A DNA stretch of 64,000 bases from Desulfobacterales bacterium (lineage in GTDB: Bacteria; Desulfobacterota; Desulfobacteria; Desulfobacterales; JAHEIW01), in contig CP070746.1 of the NCBI GenBank assembly GCA_020348305.1, forward strand, positions 4,681,933 through 4,745,932. Reading direction: 5' to 3'. The notes beneath the pieces were generated by a model. That model had not been told where the DNA came from and did no database searches. It worked only from the letters and a program-made list of their open reading frames with translations. Shown one piece after another: positions 1 through 10,886 of this stretch (the first letter of the stretch is position 1; each line of letters opens with the position of its first letter). A program made the position numbers and the translations under genes.

Positions 1-16
1 AAATAAGGAGACCATC

Positions 17-1483
17 ATGACAAACTATGATTACGATATCGGTATCATCGGCGGCGGGGCAGGCGGTTTGACCGTCGCATCAGGAGCAGCACAGCTCGGC
101 GCCAAAACACTTCTAATTGAAAAAGAAAAAGAGCTGGGTGGAGACTGCCTTCATTTTGGCTGTGTGCCCAGCAAAACGCTGATTAAAACGGCCCATGTAT
201 ATCACCAGATGAAACATTCGCATAAATTTGGACTACCGACTATGGTCCTACCACCGGTAGATTTCCGCGAGGTATCAAAACGAATTCGCTCTGTAATTAA
301 TATCATTCAAAAGCACGATTCAGAGGAAAGATTTTGCAACCTCGGGGCCAAGGTTGAATTTGGTCATCCCGCCTTTACCGATGAACATAGCGTTCGGTTA
401 AACGGCAGTACATTTTCAGCAAAAACCTGGGTGCTTGCAACCGGCTCATCTCCGACCGCTCCACCGATTAAAGGTCTTGATAAAACACCATATATCACGA
501 ACCGCGAAATTTTTTACCTGGACCATTTGCCCAAATCCATGATTCTCTTGGGTGGCGGTCCCATAGGCAGCGAAATGTCCCAGGCCTTTTGCCGTTTGGG
601 GACAAAGGTCTCCGTTGTCGATATGGCTCCCCAAATTCTGATTAGAGAAGATGACGACATGTCAAGTATACTAAGAGAGGAGCTGAGTTCCGAGGGTGTA
701 GAATTTCATCTAAACTCGACCATTGAGGAGGTCAACGATCTCGGAAGTGCAAAAGAAGTAAAAATAAAAAGTAAAGACGGAAAGGTCACCAGCCTCAAAG
801 CAGAGACCATCCTGGTGGCACTGGGCAGAGGCGCCAATGTACAAGATCTGGGATTAGAAGATATCGGTGTACAATTTGATCGTCGGGGAATAAAAGTTGA
901 TAATCGGCTAAGAACAAATCACAAGCACATCTATGCCGCCGGTGATGTCAATGGGGGGTATCAGTTTACCCATGCCGCCGGCTATGAAGGCGGAATTGTG
1001 GTCAGCAACGCCATATTTCATCTTCCCCGCAGAGTCGACTACACATTTTTGCCCTGGTGTACGTATACCGATCCGCCGCTTGGCAGCATCGGCATGAACG
1101 AAAAAAGGGCCAAACAAGCCGGCATCAATTATCAGGTCTGGACCGAAGACTTCAAAGACAATGACCGCAGCCTGGCCGAAGGAGAACACGTCGGCAAAAT
1201 TAAAATGATACTTGATAAAAAAGAAAAGCCAATCGGCGTTCAAATTTTAGGACCCCATGCCGGTGACCTGCTCAGTGAATGGGTGGCCATATTAAACGGA
1301 AAAGTCAAACTGTCTACTCTGGCTGCAGCCGTGCATCCCTATCCAACCATCGGTGAAATCAACAAAAAAGTCGCCGGAACCTATTTTTCGCCCAAAATTT
1401 TTTCTGAAAAAATCCAGAAAGGCCTAAAGTTTTTCTTCCATTTGAAAGGTCGGGCGTGTGGAGAAGAAACCTGCATCAGCTAA
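17..1483 (+). CDS. Mercuric-reductase-like FAD/NAD(P) disulfide oxidoreductase
   Basis: A 488-residue class I pyridine nucleotide-disulfide oxidoreductase. The FAD-binding glycine motif is at residues 8-17, the redox pair is C44/C49 in GGDCLHFGCVPSK, a second Rossmann motif (LGGGPIGSE) is near residue 180, and the dimerisation domain ends with the conserved HPYPTIGE. Full family length. An AGGAG at 6-10 sets the ATG. Family members include mercuric reductase and lipoamide dehydrogenase. There is no N-terminal HMA domain and no mer operon, so the substrate is unknown. The C-terminus carries an extra pair, C481 and C486 (CGEETCIS), which recalls but does not match MerA's terminal CC. A VTT membrane protein lies two genes downstream; such pairs are common in genomes. 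The family call is secure, the substrate is not. Confidence 0.85.
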   Translation: MTNYDYDIGIIGGGAGGLTVASGAAQLGAKTLLIEKEKELGGDCLHFGCVPSKTLIKTAHVYHQMKHSHKFGLPTMVLPPVDFREVSKRIRSVINIIQKHDSEERFCNLGAKVEFGHPAFTDEHSVRLNGSTFSAKTWVLATGSSPTAPPIKGLDKTPYITNREIFYLDHLPKSMILLGGGPIGSEMSQAFCRLGTKVSVVDMAPQILIREDDDMSSILREELSSEGVEFHLNSTIEEVNDLGSAKEVKIKSKDGKVTSLKAETILVALGRGANVQDLGLEDIGVQFDRRGIKVDNRLRTNHKHIYAAGDVNGGYQFTHAAGYEGGIVVSNAIFHLPRRVDYTFLPWCTYTDPPLGSIGMNEKRAKQAGINYQVWTEDFKDNDRSLAEGEHVGKIKMILDKKEKPIGVQILGPHAGDLLSEWVAILNGKVKLSTLAAAVHPYPTIGEINKKVAGTYFSPKIFSEKIQKGLKFFFHLKGRACGEETCIS

Positions 1484-1657
1484 GAATTTGATACTTGAAA
1501 CGGACATCGAAACTGGATACTGGATGCGTGGTGATGGATTTCAAAAGACTAAAGACGCAAGGCAAACATATGCAAGAAAACTAAGGATAACGGAACTATT
1601 TGTTGGAGTTTTGACTAGAAATCATATAAATTGCCTCATTAAAACTAGGAGCATACT

Positions 1658-3238
1658 ATGGATGGGGAAGGTATCAATCAAAACACCATATCGGATGTTA
1701 TCGCAAATGTCAGCGCACCGGATCTGGACATTGATCCCAAAGAATGTGTTGCTCCGCAGCGCAGCGACCCCTGCACGATTGTAATTATGGGGGCCACCGG
1801 TGACTTAACTTCAAGAAAGTTGATCCCAGCGCTATTTAATTTGTATCTGAACAATGGGCTTCCGGATCCTTTTCTGATTGTTGGCTGCAGCCGCACAAAG
1901 CTGGATGACCTGACCTTCCGGGACAAAATGGAGGATGCCTTAAGCAAGGCCGGCACGCTTGATCGATCAAAATGGCCGGATTTTGCGGCAACCCTTCATT
2001 ATCGGGTCATCGACTATGAAAATCGGCAATCCTATCAGAATCTGGCCGACTCCCTGCGCAATCTTGATAAAAAAGTTAATACCCAGGGCAACCGTGTTTT
2101 TTATATTGCACTTCCGCCGAAACTGTATATATCCGCAGCCCAATTGGTGGGACAAGCAGGACTGAGTGCTGAAGAGACAAACGGCAACGGATGGTCCCGA
2201 ATGGTTATTGAAAAACCATTTGGCACCAATCTAAAAACAGCCCGGGAGCTGGACCGAAGCCTTCACGAGTATTTCAACGAACATCAGATTTTCAGAATAG
2301 ATCATTACTTAGCAAAAGAAACCGTCCAAAATGTGTTGATGTTTCGTTTTGCGAATTCATTATTTGAACCGATATGGAATCGACGATATGTCGATTATGT
2401 GAGCATCAGGGCCAACGAAACCCTTGGTGTCGAACATCGTGCCGGCTATTACGAACACGCCGGAGTTTTAAGGGATATGTTTCAAAACCATATGATGCAA
2501 CTTTTGGCCCTCACAGCCATGGAACCGCCTTCGCGCTTTGAGGCCGATCTGGTCAGAGACGAAAAGACCAAGGTATTTCAGGCTCTCAGACCTTTTCCGG
2601 TTGAAAACTTGCAGGATTGTCTGGTACTCGGGCAATATGGGGCCGGAACGATCAATAACGATCCGGTTCCGGCCTATCGCCAAGAACCGGAAGTAAATCC
2701 GCATTCGCTAACGCCGACCTTTGCGATGATGAAAATCTATTTAGACAACTGGCGCTGGCAGGGGGTACCCTTTTATTTGACTTCCGGCAAACGATTGGCT
2801 GAAAAAATTACCGAAATCGCCATCCAATTTAAAACAGTGCCTCACTCAATGTTCCGCCGGACGCTCGGCGAAACAATCATAGCCAATCGATTAACTCTGG
2901 GTATCTATCCGGATGAAACAATTACGCTCACGTTTCAAACAAAGAATCCCGGCGCCGTCGTATGCCTTCGGACCGTAACCATGGATTTTCATTACCAGCA
3001 AAATTATACGGGGCCGGTCCTCGATGCATATGAAAAGGTCCTGATTGACTGTATGCTGGGCGATCAAATGCTATTCTGGCGGCAGGATGGTGTCGAACGT
3101 AGCTGGGCCTTTCTAACCCCCATATTAAATGAATGTGAAACCTGCGATGATCAGGCCAATTTGCTACATTTCTATGAATCCGGAAGCTGCGGACCCCAGG
3201 AGGCTATTGAAAAACTGCTAAAAGAAGAAAATACATAA
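1658..3238 (+). CDS. zwf: Glucose-6-phosphate 1-dehydrogenase
   Basis: Oxidises glucose 6-phosphate to 6-phosphogluconolactone with NAD(P)+, the entry step of the oxidative pentose phosphate pathway, in the cytoplasm. The NADP-binding GATGDL motif is at residues 45-50, EKPFG near 185, and the catalytic RIDHYLAKE around 212. At 526 residues it is slightly longer than usual because of a roughly 35-residue N-terminal lead before the Rossmann fold. The start is supported by AGGAG at 1647-1651, seven bases before the ATG. It precedes transketolase, transaldolase and rpiA. No 6-phosphogluconolactonase or 6-phosphogluconate dehydrogenase gene is in the window. Confidence 0.95.
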   Translation: MDGEGINQNTISDVIANVSAPDLDIDPKECVAPQRSDPCTIVIMGATGDLTSRKLIPALFNLYLNNGLPDPFLIVGCSRTKLDDLTFRDKMEDALSKAGTLDRSKWPDFAATLHYRVIDYENRQSYQNLADSLRNLDKKVNTQGNRVFYIALPPKLYISAAQLVGQAGLSAEETNGNGWSRMVIEKPFGTNLKTARELDRSLHEYFNEHQIFRIDHYLAKETVQNVLMFRFANSLFEPIWNRRYVDYVSIRANETLGVEHRAGYYEHAGVLRDMFQNHMMQLLALTAMEPPSRFEADLVRDEKTKVFQALRPFPVENLQDCLVLGQYGAGTINNDPVPAYRQEPEVNPHSLTPTFAMMKIYLDNWRWQGVPFYLTSGKRLAEKITEIAIQFKTVPHSMFRRTLGETIIANRLTLGIYPDETITLTFQTKNPGAVVCLRTVTMDFHYQQNYTGPVLDAYEKVLIDCMLGDQMLFWRQDGVERSWAFLTPILNECETCDDQANLLHFYESGSCGPQEAIEKLLKEENT

Positions 3239-3309
3239 TAGATACCGAAACTAAAAAAGTATCTTGCTAAAGCAAGTTCAGATAGTTTATTTGAGTAAAG
3301 GAATAGAAT

Positions 3310-4017
3310 ATGGAAGTGGTCACTAATGAAATTAAACCGAATCGTAGTAGAGCGATGGTAAAAGCCGTTATCTTTTTGGCTTTTATCTTAACTGTAATAA
3401 TTCTCTACATATTTACGCCCATAAAAGATCATATAACCGAAGAAACGCTAGGGCAGTTTATTAATTCTATTGGCATTTGGGCTCCCGCCGTCTTCTTTGC
3501 TATTTATGCAGTCGGGGTGTGCTTTCTCATACCAGGAACTGTCTTATCTGCCGCGGGGGCGCTTGCCTTCGGACCCTATTGGGGTACTGCGTATAATTGG
3601 ATAGGAGCCATGATCGGGGCTTGTGCTGCATTTTGGATTGGGAGAACATTAGGGAGAGAATATGCGGCTTCGTTGATCGGCGACAAACTGAAAAAATACG
3701 ATGACGCCATTGGACGCAATGGATTCGCCACCGTCCTGTACCTGCGCCTGGTTTGGTTTCCATTTACTCCGATGAATTTCGGCATGGGCCTGACAAAGGT
3801 TCATTTCTGGGATTACTTTTTTGGAACCGGCCTCGGCATTATGGTCGGAACGTTTATATACACCTTTTTCATCGGAACCCTGAAAGAAGTATTGGCATCC
3901 GGCAACTGGGGAGAACTTATTTCGTTTAAAGTGTTCTTCTCGATAGCCCTTTTTATCTTTTCATTCTTTATTCCCAAGATTATTAAAAAGATCAGAGGAG
4001 AAGAGGAGTCAGAATGA
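3310..4017 (+). CDS. VTT-domain (TVP38/TMEM64 family) membrane protein
   Basis: A 235-residue polytopic inner-membrane protein. Hydrophobic segments lie near residues 17-37, 55-85, 90-115, 155-185 and 205-225. The central VTT (SNARE-associated) domain carries the typical [10 protein letters not shown] and FTPMNFGMG stretches. The family is widespread and thought to act in lipid or membrane homeostasis; no substrate can be read from the sequence. The last four bases overlap the transketolase start (ATGA), so the two are probably translationally coupled. That coupling to a soluble sugar enzyme is unusual. The polybasic tail ([10 protein letters not shown]) is consistent with a cytoplasmic C-terminus. 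Confidence 0.85.
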   Translation: MEVVTNEIKPNRSRAMVKAVIFLAFILTVIILYIFTPIKDHITEETLGQFINSIGIWAPAVFFAIYAVGVCFLIPGTVLSAAGALAFGPYWGTAYNWIGAMIGACAAFWIGRTLGREYAASLIGDKLKKYDDAIGRNGFATVLYLRLVWFPFTPMNFGMGLTKVHFWDYFFGTGLGIMVGTFIYTFFIGTLKEVLASGNWGELISFKVFFSIALFIFSFFIPKIIKKIRGEEESE

Positions 4018-6038
4018 ATATGAAACTTGACGAACAATGTATTAACACGATTAGAATGCTTTCTGTCGATGGTGTCGAAAAAGCCAAATCCGGCCATCCC
4101 GGGATGCCCATGGGCGCGGCTGCCATGGCGTACGTGCTTTGGACACGATTTTTGCGGCACAATCCGCTTAATCCCAACTGGCCGGACAGGGACCGTTTTG
4201 TGCTCTCAGCCGGACACGGTTCCATGCTGCTTTACAGTCTGCTGCACCTAACCGGATATGAATTGCCGCTCGAGGAAATTAAACATTTTCGCCAATGGAA
4301 CAGCAAGACCCCCGGTCATCCTGAATATGGCCTTACCCCCGGGGTGGAAACCACCACCGGTCCTCTGGGTCAGGGCTTTGCCAACGGTGTCGGCATGGCG
4401 ATTGCCGAACGCTATCTGGCCGCCCACTTTAACCGTCCCGAGCATGAAATTGTGAATCACTATACCTATGGTATCGTTAGCGACGGCGATCTCATGGAGG
4501 GCGTGTCTCACGAGGCAGCGTCGTTGGCCGGGCATTTAGGACTCGGCAAACTCATTTATTTTTATGACGACAATCATATTTCCATTGAAGGTAGCACGGA
4601 TCTGACCTTTACTGAAAATCGAACCGGGCGTTTTGTCGCTTATGGCTGGCACGTCCAGCGGGTAACAAATGGAAACAATTTGAAAGCATTGGATCAAGCG
4701 CTGAGTGAGGCTCAAAAAGAAACTCAGCGGCCATCGCTGATTGCGGTCCGGACAAATATCGGCTATGGAAGCCCCAACAAGCAGGATAAAGCCAATGCCC
4801 ACGGCGAACCGCTGGGCGATGAAGAAATAAAGTTAACCAAGGAAAATCTCGGATGGCCCCTCGAACCGAATTTTCTTATTCCGCAAGAAGCATTGAAGCA
4901 TTTCCGCACCGCCATTGATAAAGGTAAAGAACTTGAGAATCAATGGTTGGCAAAATTGCAAACATACAAACAGATCTATCCCGAATTGACTGAGGAATGG
5001 CAACGATGGATAAGCGGTGAGCTGCCGGAAAACTGGCAAGAGGAGATTCCAATTTTTCCCGCAGACCCCAAAGGTTTGGCGACCAGAGTTTCATCAGGTA
5101 ACGTACTGAATGCCGCTGCATCAAAATTTACCAATTTAGTGGGCGGATCGGCTGATCTGGCCCCATCAAACAAAACTTTAATCGATGGCCAAGCGGATTA
5201 TCAGGCAAACCAATATGAGGGACGTAATCTTCGATTCGGTGTTCGCGAACACGCCATGGGTTCTATCTTAAACGGGGTGGCTTTGCATGGCGGGTTAATT
5301 CCATATGGGGGGACGTTTCTCGTTTTCTCTGATTATATGCGACCGGCCATCCGACTAGCGGCCCTATCGAAATTAAAAGTAATCTATGTATTTACCCATG
5401 ACAGTATCGGGCTAGGAGAAGATGGTCCCACTCATCAGCCGATTGAACAGCTGGCGGCGCTTCGCGCAATTCCGAATTTAACCGTTATCCGTCCGTGCGA
5501 TGCCAATGAAACCGCCCAAGCCTGGCGGGCAGCCTTGCAACATCAAAACGGTCCGGTGGCATTAGCGTTAACTCGCCAAAGTGTTCCCACCTTGAACCGT
5601 GAAAATTTTGCACCTGCTGAGAGACTGCATCAAGGTGCATATATTCTCAGTGAGGCAGGGGACCCAAAGCCGGATATCATCTTGATTGCCAGCGGTTCTG
5701 AAATTGAAGTTGTCCTCGAAGCAGCTGATAAGCTCAAAGAAAAGAACTTGGCGGTTCGGGTCGTAAGCATGCCATCCTGGGAACTATTTGAGTCCCAGCC
5801 TGAAGAATATCGCCGTCAGGTGCTGCCCACCGATATTCGTACCAAAATTGCTATAGAAGCGGGAAGCCCCCAAGGCTGGGATCGCTATGTGGGCGAAATG
5901 GGCCAGGTCATCGCGCTAAATCATTTCGGCGCGTCAGCCCCCTACAAGGTGTTGTATGAACAATTCGGGATCACCGCCGATCGAATCGTAGAAAAAGCGC
6001 TGGCGCTGATTGAAAAAATAAAAAAGGATGAGGAGTGA
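4014..6038 (+). CDS. tkt: Transketolase
   Basis: Thiamine-diphosphate enzyme that moves two-carbon units between pentose, heptose and triose/hexose phosphates. The 674-residue length is normal. The ThDP motif ([15 protein letters not shown] through DDN) is near residues 154-185, the pyrimidine-domain motif [17 protein letters not shown] near 460, and a C-terminal transketolase domain follows. It starts with ATGA overlapping the VTT gene, after a purine-rich GAGGAGAAGAGGAG tract. An in-frame ATG two codons later is an alternative start. Transaldolase begins four bases after the stop, so tkt-tal-rpiA form one non-oxidative pentose phosphate operon. Confidence 0.97.
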   Translation: MNMKLDEQCINTIRMLSVDGVEKAKSGHPGMPMGAAAMAYVLWTRFLRHNPLNPNWPDRDRFVLSAGHGSMLLYSLLHLTGYELPLEEIKHFRQWNSKTPGHPEYGLTPGVETTTGPLGQGFANGVGMAIAERYLAAHFNRPEHEIVNHYTYGIVSDGDLMEGVSHEAASLAGHLGLGKLIYFYDDNHISIEGSTDLTFTENRTGRFVAYGWHVQRVTNGNNLKALDQALSEAQKETQRPSLIAVRTNIGYGSPNKQDKANAHGEPLGDEEIKLTKENLGWPLEPNFLIPQEALKHFRTAIDKGKELENQWLAKLQTYKQIYPELTEEWQRWISGELPENWQEEIPIFPADPKGLATRVSSGNVLNAAASKFTNLVGGSADLAPSNKTLIDGQADYQANQYEGRNLRFGVREHAMGSILNGVALHGGLIPYGGTFLVFSDYMRPAIRLAALSKLKVIYVFTHDSIGLGEDGPTHQPIEQLAALRAIPNLTVIRPCDANETAQAWRAALQHQNGPVALALTRQSVPTLNRENFAPAERLHQGAYILSEAGDPKPDIILIASGSEIEVVLEAADKLKEKNLAVRVVSMPSWELFESQPEEYRRQVLPTDIRTKIAIEAGSPQGWDRYVGEMGQVIALNHFGASAPYKVLYEQFGITADRIVEKALALIEKIKKDEE

Positions 6039-6041
6039 AAT

Positions 6042-7154
6042 ATGACGAAGTTAAATAAACTTTATGAAATGGGCCAATCAGTGTGGTTTGACTATATTCG
6101 CCGTTCATTGATTACCAGCGGCGAATTAAAAGATTTGGTGGACCAGGGGGTGAAGGGTGTCACCTCTAATCCTGCCATTTTTGAAAAGGCCATTGCCGGC
6201 AGCTCCGATTATGATGAGGATTTAAAACAATTAATCAAGACCGACAAATCGGTTGACCAAATATATGAAGCATTGGCTTTCGAAGATATCACGCTGGCCA
6301 CTGATGTGCTCAAACCGGTATATGAATCAACTAACGGAAAAGATGGTTATGTCAGTTTGGAGGTCAACCCTCATTTGGCCTATGATACCGAAAAGACCAT
6401 ATCCGAGGCAAAACGCCTGTTTGAAACCATAAACCGCCCCAACCTAATGATCAAAGTGCCGGCAACGCCAGCCGGCATACCGGCAATTACCGAATTGATA
6501 GGGTCCGGGGTAAATGTAAATGTCACACTCATTTTTGGTTTGCAAAACTATAGAGCTTTGGCCGAAGCTTATATCGCCGGTTTGGAAAAATTGGCCCAAA
6601 CCGGCCTGTCTACAAAAGGCGGGCACCCGCTAGATAAAGTGGCATCGGTGGCCTCTTTTTTCGTCAGTCGGGTGGATACCGCAGTGGATAAAGCACTGGA
6701 TAAAATCGGCAATACGGATCTGCAAGGAAAAATTGCGATTGCCAATGCAAAGGTGGCCTATACCGAATTTAAAACCATCTTCAGCGGTTCTCGCTGGCAG
6801 CAGTTAGTTGATAAAGGGGCACGGGTGCAACGGGTGCTTTGGGCCAGCACCGGCACGAAAAACCCCAATTATTCCGACACCCTTTATGTGGATGAATTGA
6901 TCGGACCCGACTCCGTAAATACTTTGCCCCCGGCCACATTGGACAGCTTTATCGATCACGGTAAAATAACCGAAACCCTCACGAAAGGACTCGACGAAGC
7001 CCGTCAACAATTAGCCCAATTAGCCGAGTTGGGAATCGATTTGAATAGCGTCACTCAAAAATTGCAGGAAGACGGCGTGGTGGCCTTTGCCGAGCCGTTT
7101 GATGCCCTGATGAAAAGCATTGCCGAAAAGCGAGAAAAACTTTTAGGAGCCTAA
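6042..7154 (+). CDS. tal: Transaldolase (long form)
   Basis: Transfers the dihydroxyacetone unit from sedoheptulose 7-phosphate to glyceraldehyde 3-phosphate. The N-terminal GVTSNPAIFEKAI is the transaldolase signature and the Schiff-base lysine is K138 in NLMIKVPAT. At 370 residues it belongs to the longer actinobacterial/cyanobacterial-type subfamily rather than the 215-residue FSA-like or 317-residue TalB forms. A GGAG lies eight bases before the ATG. It sits between tkt and rpiA on the same strand with minimal spacing. Confidence 0.95.
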   Translation: MTKLNKLYEMGQSVWFDYIRRSLITSGELKDLVDQGVKGVTSNPAIFEKAIAGSSDYDEDLKQLIKTDKSVDQIYEALAFEDITLATDVLKPVYESTNGKDGYVSLEVNPHLAYDTEKTISEAKRLFETINRPNLMIKVPATPAGIPAITELIGSGVNVNVTLIFGLQNYRALAEAYIAGLEKLAQTGLSTKGGHPLDKVASVASFFVSRVDTAVDKALDKIGNTDLQGKIAIANAKVAYTEFKTIFSGSRWQQLVDKGARVQRVLWASTGTKNPNYSDTLYVDELIGPDSVNTLPPATLDSFIDHGKITETLTKGLDEARQQLAQLAELGIDLNSVTQKLQEDGVVAFAEPFDALMKSIAEKREKLLGA

Positions 7155-7186
7155 CTACTTAGTTCCCAAAAAATAAAAGAATTCAT

Positions 7187-7906
7187 ATGACGACACAGGA
7201 TGAATTAAAGCAGAAAGCTGCATTTAAGGCAGTTGAGTTTGTTGAGTCCGGTATGGTGGTGGGCCTGGGTAGCGGAAGCACAACCGAGTTTGCCGTAAAA
7301 CGAATTGCAGAGAGGTTAAAAGGGGGTGAGCTGAATAATATCGTAGGCATACCTTCCTCTATCCGAACCGAAAAATTAGCACAAGAGTTGGGCGTTCCCT
7401 TAGTGGGTTTTGAGACCCATCAGGAGATTGACGTCACCATAGATGGGGCGGATGAAGTCGATCCTGAGCTGAACCTGATCAAGGGCGGAGGAGGAGCCCT
7501 TTTGCGGGAAAAAGTCTTGGCTCAAGCCAGCCGACGGAACATTATTGTTGTAGACGAAAGTAAACTTGTTCCTAAATTGGGCACAAATTGGGCGCTGCCG
7601 ATTGAAGTAATACCATTTGCCCGCTACACTGAAGAAAAATTTCTCTGCGCCTTAGGAGGTGCTGTAAACTTGCGGACAAACGTCGATGATACGCCTTATC
7701 AAACAGACCAGAAGAATTTGATTTTAGATACAAACTTCGGCCGGATGGATGATCCATATAACTTAGCAGATCAATTGAATGAGCGGGCGGGCATTGTGGA
7801 ACACGGGCTATTTTTAGGATTGACCACGGATGTTATAGTTGCCGGTGAAGGAGAAATCAAACATCTAAAACAAAACGAATTATCGCCCCCAAAGACACAA
7901 AAATGA
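7187..7906 (+). CDS. rpiA: Ribose-5-phosphate isomerase A
   Basis: Interconverts ribose 5-phosphate and ribulose 5-phosphate. The 239 residues show the RpiA motifs GLGSGSTTEFAVKRI (phosphate loop), DGADEVDPELNLIKGGGGA (catalytic Asp and loop) and REK just after. The length is normal (219-240). The region before the ATG has only a weak ribosome binding site. Translation may instead depend on coupling to the upstream tal gene, 32 bases away. Its TGA stop overlaps the ATG of a degenerate ORF (7903-8172) by four bases, so a functional downstream gene once followed in the same operon. Confidence 0.95.
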   Translation: MTTQDELKQKAAFKAVEFVESGMVVGLGSGSTTEFAVKRIAERLKGGELNNIVGIPSSIRTEKLAQELGVPLVGFETHQEIDVTIDGADEVDPELNLIKGGGGALLREKVLAQASRRNIIVVDESKLVPKLGTNWALPIEVIPFARYTEEKFLCALGGAVNLRTNVDDTPYQTDQKNLILDTNFGRMDDPYNLADQLNERAGIVEHGLFLGLTTDVIVAGEGEIKHLKQNELSPPKTQK

Positions 7907-8172
7907 CCAGCCTGATCGAAGAAAACCCCGCTCATCTTGACACTCGGAACCTTGAAGTTATTCCGTTAGAGGAATTCGCCATCATGGGATCAACGGACCA
8001 TAGAGTGAATCCGGCTGAATGGCGACTTGAGTTGACGGGAAAAGTCAAAAAACCACTAAGGACAATCCACGATGATACATTTCGAACCTTTAAGATTAGT
8101 AATTGTTTGAGGAGCCAACATGGAAAAAACCGATTTCATCAGCACGGTCACCATTCAGGGCAAAAAATATAA
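7903..8172 (+). pseudogene. N-terminal stump of a sulfite-oxidase/YedY-like molybdopterin oxidoreductase
   Basis: An 89-residue ORF overlapping the rpiA stop by ATGA. Residues 1-60 (including LEVIPLEEFAIMGSTDHR, then EWRLELTGKV and KPLRTIHDD) resemble the entry to the sulfite-oxidase-type molybdopterin fold (YedY/MsrP group). There, an 'NLE..P' segment is followed by 'W.L.L.G.V..PL.....DL'. After about residue 62 the homology stops and the frame runs into the ribosome binding site and first 50 bases of aconitase. The catalytic cysteine and the rest of the roughly 200-residue domain are missing. I infer a deletion that joined the 5' end of this gene to the acn leader. Family assignment is moderate because only the N-terminus remains. 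Confidence 0.5.
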
Positions 8173-10855
8173 CATCTTCGATATTAACAAGCTTGAAGAA
8201 AAAGGTATCGCCGCTGTCGCGAAGTTGCCTTTCTCAATCAAAATTCTTGTTGAAAATCTATTACGAAAAATGGACGGCCGGGTTGTTCGACAAGAAGATC
8301 TTCTCAACATAGCTCGCTGGAAAAAACGCTATGATGCACCGCAGGAAATACCGTATCATCCGGCAAGAGTGCTCATGCAGGATTTTACCGGGGTCCCGGC
8401 AGTGGTCGATCTTGCGGCCATGCGCGATGCAATCAAAGATCTTGGCGGTGATCCGACAAAAATTAATCCTTTGGTACCCGTGGATCTGATCGTTGATCAC
8501 TCAGTACAAGTTGACTTTTTCGGTACTCCAGATGCGTTAACCAAAAATGTCGCCAAAGAATATGAACGAAACTCCGAACGTTACGCGCTGCTGAAATGGG
8601 CTCAAAAAAGTTTTGACAATTTCAGGGTCGTGCCGCCCAACTCCGGAATTTGCCACCAGGTAAACCTGGAATATTTGGGACAGGTGATTATCACCGCAAA
8701 AAATGGAAATAAATCTTTTGCTTATCCGGATACCCTCGTCGGCACGGATTCGCATACCCCCATGATCAATGGAATCGGTGTCATGGGATGGGGTGTCGGC
8801 GGCATCGAAGCAGAAGCCGTTATGCTCGGCCAGCCGTATTATATGTCGATTCCTGAAGTTATCGGAGTCAAGATGGTCGGCGAATTGCAGGAGGGCGTAA
8901 CGGCTACTGACTTAGTCCTTGCGGTTACCGAAATGCTCAGAAAATATGGTGTAGTGGAAAAATTTGTCGAATACTTTGGACCGGGCATGAAAAACCTGAC
9001 GGTGACCGACCGGGCGACCATTGCCAACATGACGCCGGAATATGGCGCCACCCTCGGTTTCTTTCCCGTGGATGATAAAACCATTGATTATCTGCGAATG
9101 ACAAACAGAGAGCAACAGGCCAATATTGTTGAAACCTGCGCTAATGCCCTGGGTTTGTATTATACCGGCAAAGAAGATCCGGAATACACCGAAGTACTCG
9201 AATTAAACCTGGCTGAAGTGGTGCCTTCTGTGGCCGGACCGGCCAGGCCCCAGGATAGGATCAGCCTTTCTAATTTAAAAAGTGCTTTTGCCACTATCCT
9301 TGGGTGTGAATATGAAAGAGATACAGATGTGGGCCATATTTCCAAGTTTCATGACGAATCGGGAAGCAGTACCACGCGACCCGATGTTTCCCCCAAAAAA
9401 AAGAAAGCGTGTGAAATCATTCTAAACGGCGATCCGGTGGTGCTCTGTGACGGTCATATCGTTATTGCCGCCATTACGTCATGTACCAACACGTCAAATC
9501 CATTCGTGATGCTGGGAGCTGGACTGGTCGCCAAAAAAGCATTAGAAAAAGGTCTCCAGGTGCCGCCTTTTGTAAAAACCTCCCTTGCCCCGGGCTCAAA
9601 AGTTGTGATTGATTATCTGAATGATGCCAAACTTTTAGCGTATCTTGAAAAGCTTGGATTTCATCTGGCCGGTTTTGGCTGCACCACCTGTATCGGCAAC
9701 AGTGGACCGTTGCCGACTGAAATTGATAAAGCCATAGTCAAAAACGATCTGACGGTGGCCGCCGTTCTTTCAGGAAATCGTAATTTCGAAGCCCGTATTC
9801 ATCAGCGGGTCAAATTCAATTTCCTGGCCTCCCCCATGCTGGTGGTTGCCTTTGCCCTTGCCGGAACCATTGACGTCGATCTGATTACCGAACCGGTTGC
9901 TTTAGATCCCGACAGCCAACCGGTCTATCTTAAAGATATTTGGCCGACCTCAGATGAAATCAAAAAATTAGTTCACAGTCATGTCCGACAAAAATTTTTT
10001 AAATCCGAGTATGACAAAATTTTTAATGGGGATGAATTCTGGCAAAAACTGGCGGTGATGGAAAGCACGACCTTTGACTGGGATAAGAAATCCACTTATA
10101 TTAAAAAGCCGCCGTATTTTGATGGATTCACCCTGGATCCGGCCAAGCCGACCGATTTCGCAAAAGCCAACGCACTGCTTTTGCTCGGCGATACCGTTAC
10201 CACCGATCATATTTCTCCGGCTGGTGCTATTCCGGAGAATTATCCTGCAGGAAAATACTTAATCGACCATGACGTCGCCCCGCAAGATTTTAACTCTTAC
10301 GGCTCCAGAAGAGGTAACCATGAAGTCATGCTGCGGGGCACCTTCGGTAATATTCGCATAAAAAATAAGCTTGTCGCCCCCAAGGAGGGCAGTTACACGG
10401 TGAAGTTTCCGGGGCGGGATCAAAAGTTCGTTTATGATGCGGCCATGGAATACAAAGCTGAGCAAAAACCGCTGGTCGTATTAAGCGGCAAAGAATACGG
10501 TACGGGCTCCTCAAGGGACTGGGCCGCCAAAGGAACCGGTCTGCTCGGTATGAAAGCGATTATCGCCGAATCTTATGAGCGAATTCACCGCAGCAACCTG
10601 GTCGGAATGGGTGTGCTTCCGCTGATATTTAAGCAGGACGATAGTTGGGAAAGTTTGGAGTTGGATGGATCGGAAACGTATTCGATTACCGGCATTAAAG
10701 ATATGAAACCGCGTAAGATTCTGCAGGTAAAAGCCGTCAGAGAAGACGGGAGTGAAGTTAATTTTGAAGTTATTGCACGGCTGGACACCGAAGTTGATGT
10801 GGAATACTTTGAAAACGGAGGCATCCTACCGAGCGTTCTGCGAAAAATTTTATAA
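8120..10855 (+). CDS. acnA: Aconitate hydratase A
   Basis: Isomerises citrate to isocitrate in the TCA cycle using a [4Fe-4S] cluster. The cluster ligands are C455 (SCTNTSNP), C521 and C524 ([10 protein letters not shown]), with the same 66- and 3-residue spacings as E. coli AcnA. The C-terminal swivel domain carries [11 protein letters not shown] and [16 protein letters not shown]. The 911-residue length is normal for AcnA/IRP1-type enzymes. A GAGGAG at 8109-8114 fixes the ATG. It is followed by icd, so two consecutive TCA steps are co-located downstream of the pentose phosphate genes. Confidence 0.97.
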   Translation: MEKTDFISTVTIQGKKYNIFDINKLEEKGIAAVAKLPFSIKILVENLLRKMDGRVVRQEDLLNIARWKKRYDAPQEIPYHPARVLMQDFTGVPAVVDLAAMRDAIKDLGGDPTKINPLVPVDLIVDHSVQVDFFGTPDALTKNVAKEYERNSERYALLKWAQKSFDNFRVVPPNSGICHQVNLEYLGQVIITAKNGNKSFAYPDTLVGTDSHTPMINGIGVMGWGVGGIEAEAVMLGQPYYMSIPEVIGVKMVGELQEGVTATDLVLAVTEMLRKYGVVEKFVEYFGPGMKNLTVTDRATIANMTPEYGATLGFFPVDDKTIDYLRMTNREQQANIVETCANALGLYYTGKEDPEYTEVLELNLAEVVPSVAGPARPQDRISLSNLKSAFATILGCEYERDTDVGHISKFHDESGSSTTRPDVSPKKKKACEIILNGDPVVLCDGHIVIAAITSCTNTSNPFVMLGAGLVAKKALEKGLQVPPFVKTSLAPGSKVVIDYLNDAKLLAYLEKLGFHLAGFGCTTCIGNSGPLPTEIDKAIVKNDLTVAAVLSGNRNFEARIHQRVKFNFLASPMLVVAFALAGTIDVDLITEPVALDPDSQPVYLKDIWPTSDEIKKLVHSHVRQKFFKSEYDKIFNGDEFWQKLAVMESTTFDWDKKSTYIKKPPYFDGFTLDPAKPTDFAKANALLLLGDTVTTDHISPAGAIPENYPAGKYLIDHDVAPQDFNSYGSRRGNHEVMLRGTFGNIRIKNKLVAPKEGSYTVKFPGRDQKFVYDAAMEYKAEQKPLVVLSGKEYGTGSSRDWAAKGTGLLGMKAIIAESYERIHRSNLVGMGVLPLIFKQDDSWESLELDGSETYSITGIKDMKPRKILQVKAVREDGSEVNFEVIARLDTEVDVEYFENGGILPSVLRKIL

Positions 10856-10886
10856 GAAGGTTAAAGTTAAATCTCCTAAAACGTTA

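Noticed and set aside
10752-10886. Upstream extension of icd to 10752
   Set aside because: It would overlap acnA by about 100 bases and add 45 residues absent from E. coli Icd. The 10887 start gives the normal length.
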